This document shows positions 58,586-64,000 of a DNA stretch of 64,000 bases, one piece after another. A program made the translations under genes and the position numbers. Source of the DNA: Bordetella avium (GTDB lineage: Bacteria > Pseudomonadota > Gammaproteobacteria > Burkholderiales > Burkholderiaceae_B); contig NZ_CP139969.1 of the NCBI RefSeq assembly GCF_034424645.1, forward strand, positions 2,604,001-2,668,000. Direction: 5' to 3'. Numbering within the stretch: the first letter of the stretch is position 1; every line of letters starts with the position of its first letter. Below the pieces are notes generated by a model that was not told the origin of the DNA, searched no databases, and saw only the letters and a program-made list of their open reading frames with translations.

Positions 58586-59971
58586 TCAGAGCGAGTTCTT
58601 GTAGACCCTGCCATCTTTCATGATGAGCCGCAGATTGCGTTGCGGCTCCGTCAGGAAATCCAGGTCACGCGAAGGATCGCCATCGACCACCAGAAGATCC
58701 GCCAATGCGCCAGGGGTGATGGTCCCGACAGCGCCAGCATAAGGGTTGCGCAGACCCGACATGCCCAGCAGTTCACCATTAGCGCCCGTGGCCATGCGCA
58801 GCAAATCTAACGGCGCATACAAACGGGTCAGTTTGGCCAGCATATGGCTATGCCGCGCCAGCAACTGCGGCGAAAACAGGATGTCCGTACCCCAGGCCGT
58901 CTTGATGTCGAACTGCCGGGATAGCGCATAGGCGCGCTCGGTGCCTTGGGCGACCTGCTGTTGTTTCGCGTGGCTGACCGGATCGGGGTGAGGGTTGGCG
59001 TCCTCATCGCCAAAGAAAGGCTGCAAACTCCACCAAGCGCCATGGTCGGCCATCATGCGCGCCGTCTCCTCGTCAGCCAATTGCCCGTGCTCGATGGAAC
59101 GGACTCCGGCCTTGAGCGCCCGCTGTATGCCCTGGGAACTGTAGACGTGCACCATCACATAAGTGCCCCAATCCGCCGCCGCCTGCACCCCTGCGCGCAG
59201 CTCTTCTTCGGTGAACTGTACGCTGGTCAAAGGATCGTAGAGCGAGGTGACGCCGCCGCCCGCCATCAGTTTCAGTTGCGAGGCGCCCAGCATCAACTGC
59301 TCGCGTGCGCGCCGCAGCACTTCGTCATGACCGTCCGCAATAGCGCTGACACCGGCCAACTCGAAATGGCTGAGCGCATCCGGGCGCGAAGGCACTTCAT
59401 AAGGCATGCGGAAATCCCCATGCCCTGAGGTCTGCGACACCATGGCGCCGGAAGGATAGATGCGCGGCCCGTGCACCAGCCCTTCGTCGATAGCGCGTTT
59501 GAGCGCGAAACTGGGGCCACCGGCATCGCGCACACTGGTAAAGCCGCGCATCAATGTATGTTGCGCTTCGCGGGCCGCGACCAGATGGATATAGGCGGGG
59601 TCGGCGGTCATGGCCGCCATCTGCGTAATGCCGCAGAGCATGCTGTGCCAGTGCGCATCGATGAGCCCGGGCATCAAGACCCGGCCACCGCAATCGACAA
59701 CGGCCGCACCCTCGCGGCCCTGACCGGCAGGCAGGATATCCGTGATTCGGTTGTGCTCGACGCGCACATCCATGCCGTCGCGCAGGCTCGATGTGAGCCC
59801 GTCGAACAAACGCAGATTGGTGAAGATCACCGGCTTTGCGCTGACCTGGGGGTCACCCGCAAAGGCGCTGTCAGCCCGAAACGCGCCAAAGGGACGCACG
59901 GTCTCCGCCACGCCGCCCGCGGCCATGCGCAGCACCAGGTCGTTTTCAACTCTGCGATTCATCCAGGCCAT
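58586..59971 (-). CDS. Amidohydrolase family protein (imidazolonepropionase/prolidase-like)
   Basis: This metal-dependent hydrolase of the TIM-barrel amidohydrolase superfamily has about 461 residues. Metal-site residues are visible in GLIDAHWHSM (HxH), SQLKLMAGGGV (carboxylated Lys), YVMVHVYSS, SIEHGQLADEE and AWGTDILFS. It resembles the Xaa-Pro dipeptidase-like and ochratoxinase-like group. The start is uncertain: ATGs at 60055 (GGGAGTGGG upstream), 59971 and 59962 are possible, and the family-typical region starts at FTNLRLFDG. No signal peptide is evident. Confidence 0.85.
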   Translation of the reverse strand: MAWMNRRVENDLVLRMAAGGVAETVRPFGAFRADSAFAGDPQVSAKPVIFTNLRLFDGLTSSLRDGMDVRVEHNRITDILPAGQGREGAAVVDCGGRVLMPGLIDAHWHSMLCGITQMAAMTADPAYIHLVAAREAQHTLMRGFTSVRDAGGPSFALKRAIDEGLVHGPRIYPSGAMVSQTSGHGDFRMPYEVPSRPDALSHFELAGVSAIADGHDEVLRRAREQLMLGASQLKLMAGGGVTSLYDPLTSVQFTEEELRAGVQAAADWGTYVMVHVYSSQGIQRALKAGVRSIEHGQLADEETARMMADHGAWWSLQPFFGDEDANPHPDPVSHAKQQQVAQGTERAYALSRQFDIKTAWGTDILFSPQLLARHSHMLAKLTRLYAPLDLLRMATGANGELLGMSGLRNPYAGAVGTITPGALADLLVVDGDPSRDLDFLTEPQRNLRLIMKDGRVYKNSL

Positions 59972-60248
59972 CAAAGGCCCGTGCTTGCGGCAACCGCAGG
60001 CCTCCGGATTCCGGCGGCGCGCACGCGGCACGCCCGTAAAGCCTGTCATATACATCCGACCCACTCCCGTCATAGTGATAAATACTAAAGACCATCCAAA
60101 CCGCCCCTACCTTACCCTCCCCATACGGGAACGGAAAGCCTGAGCAGCGCCGGCAGCCGCCGCAGCGACTTTCAAGTACCGCAGCCGCGCTCTGCCTGTA
60201 GAATCCTGGCAGTCCTTTATGAATCCGGCTTGAATTACAGGAGTCAGC

Positions 60249-60785
60249 ATGAAGCAATACTCGCGTCGCCCGCTGGGTCATCTACTGGCCCTCCCACTCA
60301 TCGCCGCCGCATTCAGCGCCTCGGCCGCCGTACCGGAAATCATGCATGTTCCCGCCGGCAACTATGTGTCCTGGCGCGCACCCGCCACAGGCGTCATCAC
60401 CTACGAATGCCTGCGGCCAGAACCCCTGCCTGGCGCGCCGGGCGCCCCCGTCTGGCGCATCATCAAGGCCAAGGCGACACTCAGCAACAAAACCGCGCAA
60501 GCCACGTTCAGCAGCCCTCCGGAAACCTGGCAAGCCTCCGACGGCTCCAACCTGACCGGCATGGAAATCGTGCGCGCCAACATCGGTGAGAACCGGCTGT
60601 ACGATCAACTGGTCATCGCCAACCCCTCCGGCGGGCCCGGCGGCATCCTGACCGGCGTGACCTATATCCAGCGCCTGGTGAGCAGCGGCGGCGGCGCCCC
60701 CACCACGCCTTGCGATGTCAACACGGTAGGCAAGCTCGCCGAGAGCCCCTACACGGCCGAATACGTGTTCTGGTCGCCCAACTGA
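60249..60785 (+). CDS. DUF3455 domain protein, secreted
   Basis: This 178-residue precursor has a signal peptide ending near residue 26-27 (LPLIAAAFSASA before AVPEIMHVPAG). The body matches the DUF3455 family: NYVSWRAPATGVITYECLRP, WRIIKAKATLSN and SNLTGMEIVRA are recognisable. Two cysteines could pair in the periplasm. Function unknown. It appears to be a single gene, with a weak GC stem at 60802-60822 after its end. Confidence 0.82.
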   Translation: MKQYSRRPLGHLLALPLIAAAFSASAAVPEIMHVPAGNYVSWRAPATGVITYECLRPEPLPGAPGAPVWRIIKAKATLSNKTAQATFSSPPETWQASDGSNLTGMEIVRANIGENRLYDQLVIANPSGGPGGILTGVTYIQRLVSSGGGAPTTPCDVNTVGKLAESPYTAEYVFWSPN

Positions 60786-61002
60786 TCCTGCGCACATTGC
60801 AGCGAGCCCCCTGCTGGCTCGCGCAGGCCTGTCCGGCACATCCCTGCAGAGCTAAGGAAAATCAATCTGACATGTAGGAAAACCGCAGCGCGATCGCCCA
60901 CCGGCGCGCGCTGCGTTTTCATCTGAACCTTGTATCATCTTGCCATCAATGCAACGCGACGGCCCTGACGGTGTCACACGACGATTCTTCGGAGAGCATT
61001 TT

Positions 61003-61293
61003 TTGGGCAATATGCAACAACCCGCTGGCCATCGCCTGATTGCCCTGGCGCTGTGGCTCACGCCACTTTTGACCGGCTGCGCAGGTGATCGTCCGCCCTA
61101 TGTCGTTCTGTTCAATTCCTATTTTCCCTCCTGGCTGCTGTGCGCCACGGCGGGTTGCATCGCCGCGCTGGTGCTGCGCGTCATCCTGGTGCGAACAGGC
61201 GTAGACGAATACCTGCCCTTGCATCTCCTGACCTATCTGGCTTTCGCCGCGGCCGTCATGTTCCTGCTCTCTCTGACGATTTACGCTCGCTGA
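61003..61293 (+). CDS. ytcA: YtcA-like membrane lipoprotein
   Basis: This product has about 96 residues, with a lipobox-like WLTPLLTGCAG followed by two membrane helices (SWLLCATAGCIAALVLRVIL and LLTYLAFAAAVMFLLSLTI). GGAGAG at 60991-60996 is six bases before a TTG at 61003 but 15 before the ATG at 61012, so TTG is the better start. It is followed one base later by an MdtN-like gene, the order seen in E. coli ytcA-mdtNOP. Its exact role in the pump is unknown. Confidence 0.72.
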   Translation: MGNMQQPAGHRLIALALWLTPLLTGCAGDRPPYVVLFNSYFPSWLLCATAGCIAALVLRVILVRTGVDEYLPLHLLTYLAFAAAVMFLLSLTIYAR

Positions 61294-61294
61294 C

Positions 61295-62347
61295 ATGCCG
61301 ACCCCCCACTCCGAACCGGGCAATCGGCGCCGCGCCGCTGTTGTCATCCTAATCGTCATCATGGTCCTGGCCATCGGGCTAGGTTGGGCGTATTTCGCTC
61401 GCATCGGCGCTCGCCCCCTATCTGAAGACGCGGTCATCACGGCCAATGTGGCGCGTATGGCCTCATCCGTGCCCGGCCGCATCCAACAATTGGCCGTGCA
61501 GGAAAACAGCAAAGTCACCCAGGGCGAACTCCTGTTCTCGGTAGACCCCGAGTTTTATCAGTTGCAGGTCGAGCAGGCCCGGGCCGGCCTGCAGGCCGCC
61601 GAAGCGGCGCTCGCGACACGCAAACGCAGTGTATCGGCGGAATCCTCAAACGCCGCCATCGCCAGCGAGCAGGTCGAACGCGCGCGCATCAACGCCGCCC
61701 AGGCCGGCCAGACCCTGCAACGCCTACAGGGTCTGCTGCCCAAGGGGTATGTCACCGCGCAGCAAGTGGACGACGCCCGCACGCTAAAGCGCAATGCCGA
61801 CACCAGCCTGAAAGAAGCGCTCGCGCAACAGGATGCCGCGCGGTCGCTGGTGGGCGACACCGATGCCGCCCTGGCCGTGGTCGCGCAGAACCGGGCCACG
61901 CTGGCCATCGCCGAGCGGCAGTTGCGCGACACTCAGGTGCGCGCTCCCAATGATGGCCGCGTCGTCGGCCTGTCTATCGCCAATGGCGATTACCTCGTTC
62001 CCGCGCAATCCGCCTTCACGCTGATCGACACGACCCGATGGTGGGCCTCGGCAGGCTTTCTGGAAACCGAACTGAGCGCCATCAAGCCAGGGGCCTGCGC
62101 CCGCGCCTATGTCGCCGCCGACCGCTCCAGGCCGATTGCCGGCGTCGTGGACTCCATCGGCTGGGGCGTGGCGAGCGAAGACCTGATCCCCATCCCGCGC
62201 AGCCTACCCTATGTTCCCAAAACGCTGAACTGGGTGCGTGTAGGCCAACGTTTTCCGGTGCGCGTGCTGCTGAAAGACCCGCCACCGGAGCTGATGCGCG
62301 TAGGAGGCTCGGCCACCGTCATCATTCATACCGATGAACAGTGCTGA
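61295..62347 (+). CDS. mdtN: HlyD-type membrane fusion protein, MdtN-like
   Basis: This 350-residue periplasmic adaptor has an N-terminal anchor helix (AAVVILIVIMVLAIGLGWAYFA), the lipoyl-type lobe (VPGRIQQLAVQENSKVTQGELLFSVDPEF), a coiled-coil hairpin of Ala/Gln/Arg-rich heptads, and the second lobe RVVGLSIANGDYLVPAQSAFTLIDT. It links the FUSC transporter to an outer-membrane channel. The last 14 bases overlap the next gene. The length matches MdtN (about 343). Confidence 0.88.
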   Translation: MPTPHSEPGNRRRAAVVILIVIMVLAIGLGWAYFARIGARPLSEDAVITANVARMASSVPGRIQQLAVQENSKVTQGELLFSVDPEFYQLQVEQARAGLQAAEAALATRKRSVSAESSNAAIASEQVERARINAAQAGQTLQRLQGLLPKGYVTAQQVDDARTLKRNADTSLKEALAQQDAARSLVGDTDAALAVVAQNRATLAIAERQLRDTQVRAPNDGRVVGLSIANGDYLVPAQSAFTLIDTTRWWASAGFLETELSAIKPGACARAYVAADRSRPIAGVVDSIGWGVASEDLIPIPRSLPYVPKTLNWVRVGQRFPVRVLLKDPPPELMRVGGSATVIIHTDEQC

Positions 62348-64000
62348 ATCCTGGTCAGGGTTTCTACGCCTGGCCCGCCATGACCTGATCGACCCCTTTC
62401 CGGGCCGTTTCGCGCAAGCCTGGCGCATCGCCCTCACCTGCGCGCTCACTACCATGATGGCGGCCGTTTACGGGATTCCCGAGGCCGCCCTCAGCTGCTA
62501 TCTGATCTTCTTCGTGATGAAGCCCGACGCGGCCGAGGGTGTCATCCTCGCGGTGGCCCTGACGATACTGGTGGCCGTGGTCGTCCTTGTGCTCTTCATG
62601 CTGACCCGCTGGACCATCGATGTGCCAGCGCTGCGCATCCTGGCCATCGCCGTGACCTCGATCGGCCTGCTCTATCTGGGCTCCGCAAGCAAGCTCGGCG
62701 AGCTGGGCGGCATCATTGCCCTGGTGCTCGCCTTCGTGCTGACCCTGCTCGATATGGTGCCCTTTGGCGAAGCTGCCACTCGCGCCATTCTTTATGCCTG
62801 GCTCATGGCCACCATGCCGATGGCCTGTGTGCTGGCGGTCAATCTCACCTTGGGCCGCAAACCGCTTGCGCTGCTGCGCCATACGCTCGATGTCCGACTG
62901 CGCGCCTGCGCCGACCTGGCCGCGCAGGATACGCCGCAGCACCGCGCCCGCCTGCTCGAACTCGTCGGCGACGGCCAGGAAGCATCCATCAAACGGCTGG
63001 GCATGACACGCCTGCTGGCGCTGGGCCGCAGAAACGAGCTGCGCCGTGTGGCGCGTGCGCTACAGGAAAGCTATCGCATCGCCACCGCCCTGCAAGTGCT
63101 GCCGCCAGACACCCCGCAGGCCCAGCGCGACGAACTGGCGACCCAAATGCGCCAGGCGGCCGAAGCCCTAGCGCGTGGCCAGGCCGCCCCCGCCCCTGCC
63201 CCTGCCGCTTCCGGACTCAACGAGACGGCCCGGCACATCCACGCAGCGCTGCGCGAGCTGTCGGGCACGCCGGATCACTACCCCACCCCGGCGCCTGGCC
63301 AACCTTTCATGCGCGCCGACGCCCGCCGCAATCCCGAGCACCTGCGCTACGCCATCAAAACCACGGCGGCGGCCATTCTTTGCTATCTCATCTATACCGC
63401 GGCGCAATGGCAAGGCATTCACACCGCCATGATCACCTGCTATGTGGCGGCGCTGGGATCGGTCGCTGAAACCACGCACAAACTGGTATTGCGCATCACG
63501 GGCTGCCTGATCGGTGCGGCGCTGGGCATCGGCTCCATCGTTTTCCTGATGCCGCACATGACCTCGGTAGGCGCCATCATGGTGCTGGTCTTTATTGGCA
63601 CTCTGCTCTCGGCCTGGGTGGCGGTGGGCAGCGAGCGCATCTCCTATGCGGGTGTGCAAATCGCCCTGGCTTTTTTGCTCACCGTGTTACAGGGTTTTGG
63701 CCCTACCTTCGATATGGATACCGCGCGTGACCGTGTCGTGGGCGTATTGCTGGGCAACTTCGTGCTGTACGTCATGTTCACGCAGTTCTGGCCTGTCGGG
63801 GTACTGCATAAAGTATGGGATAGCCTGCAACAATCCCTGAGCTATCTTTCGCGCGTGGCGGCTCCCGGCAACACGGCCGAGGCGCGCGATTTGCGGCTGG
63901 CTTACGCTTCCAAGGTCGCAGACAGCCTGGCGCAAACGCGGCAGGCCCTGGGCGTTGCCCATTTCGAGGTGTACCGGCACCGCCCCTCCGACGCCGACAT
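62334..64000 (+). CDS. mdtO: FUSC family efflux transporter, MdtO-like (3' end beyond window)
   Basis: A single open frame runs from the ATG at 62334 to the window end (about 555 residues; full length in the family is near 680-720). The start reads MNSAESWSGFLRLARHDLID. Two hydrophobic blocks of several helices surround a soluble middle, the usual FUSC/AaeB layout: the first at about residues 35-180, the second beginning LRYAIKTTAAAILCYLIYTAAQW near residue 340. A Pro/Ala repeat (APAPAPAAS) lies in the middle. It is co-translated with mdtN; an mdtP-like channel gene would be expected downstream. Confidence 0.85.
   Translation, partial: MNSAESWSGFLRLARHDLIDPFPGRFAQAWRIALTCALTTMMAAVYGIPEAALSCYLIFFVMKPDAAEGVILAVALTILVAVVVLVLFMLTRWTIDVPALRILAIAVTSIGLLYLGSASKLGELGGIIALVLAFVLTLLDMVPFGEAATRAILYAWLMATMPMACVLAVNLTLGRKPLALLRHTLDVRLRACADLAAQDTPQHRARLLELVGDGQEASIKRLGMTRLLALGRRNELRRVARALQESYRIATALQVLPPDTPQAQRDELATQMRQAAEALARGQAAPAPAPAASGLNETARHIHAALRELSGTPDHYPTPAPGQPFMRADARRNPEHLRYAIKTTAAAILCYLIYTAAQWQGIHTAMITCYVAALGSVAETTHKLVLRITGCLIGAALGIGSIVFLMPHMTSVGAIMVLVFIGTLLSAWVAVGSERISYAGVQIALAFLLTVLQGFGPTFDMDTARDRVVGVLLGNFVLYVMFTQFWPVGVLHKVWDSLQQSLSYLSRVAAPGNTAEARDLRLAYASKVADSLAQTRQALGVAHFEVYRHRPSDAD

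Noticed and set aside
60802..60822. Stem GCGAGCC/GGCTCGC after the DUF3455 gene as a terminator
   Set aside because: It has no T-run and a seven-base loop; too weak to call.

Overview
The window is GC-rich, tightly packed chromosomal DNA from a betaproteobacterium of the Alcaligenaceae, most likely a Bordetella. The indicators are an OmpR-type regulator/sensor pair closely matching RisA/RisS, a complete nuo operon followed by a DUF2818 gene and preceded by a general porin, a Bug-type periplasmic binding protein, and a tsaB-rimI fusion. Species-level assignment is not attempted. I found no tRNA, rRNA, CRISPR array, insertion sequence or prophage.

Layout. 1-13917 is housekeeping: the 5' part of smc, lplT, a family-4 uracil-DNA glycosylase with tsaB-rimI, risA-risS, ahpC-ahpD, serB, mfd and ispD-ispF. 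13892-15226 is a small minus-strand cassette, AT-rich in its middle: a 41-residue peptide with a strong ribosome binding site and a Cys/Gly-rich C-terminus, a perfect stem-loop, a protein with a WHHHILDT motif (glycine-rich-domain-protein-like), and a six-helix membrane protein. This is the best candidate for an undescribed system. 15375-30359 is the 14-gene nuo operon for respiratory complex I plus a DUF2818 gene, with a promoter candidate upstream and a strong terminator at the end. 30556-31719 is the major porin.

31720-43559 is accessory metabolism and regulation: a TetR regulator with a thioesterase and a short Rossmann protein; PAP2 and metallophosphoesterase genes; a LysR regulator divergent from a dehydrogenase, a Bug protein and an AA_synth-family protein; a second LysR with a solute-binding protein that lacks a signal peptide; and a C45 acyltransferase followed by a peptide-type ABC binding protein that is frameshifted near its end. 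No transport permease accompanies any of these binding proteins.

43630-52756 holds a complete wspABCDEFR surface-sensing chemosensory operon that makes cyclic di-GMP through WspR, with a YcgR-type PilZ receptor gene directly downstream on the same strand. 52904-64000 contains a small lipoprotein, a thiopurine methyltransferase, an aconitase-family enzyme with a double winged-helix GntR regulator and a MarC protein, an amidohydrolase, a DUF3455 protein, and a ytcA-mdtN-mdtO-like efflux operon cut by the window end.
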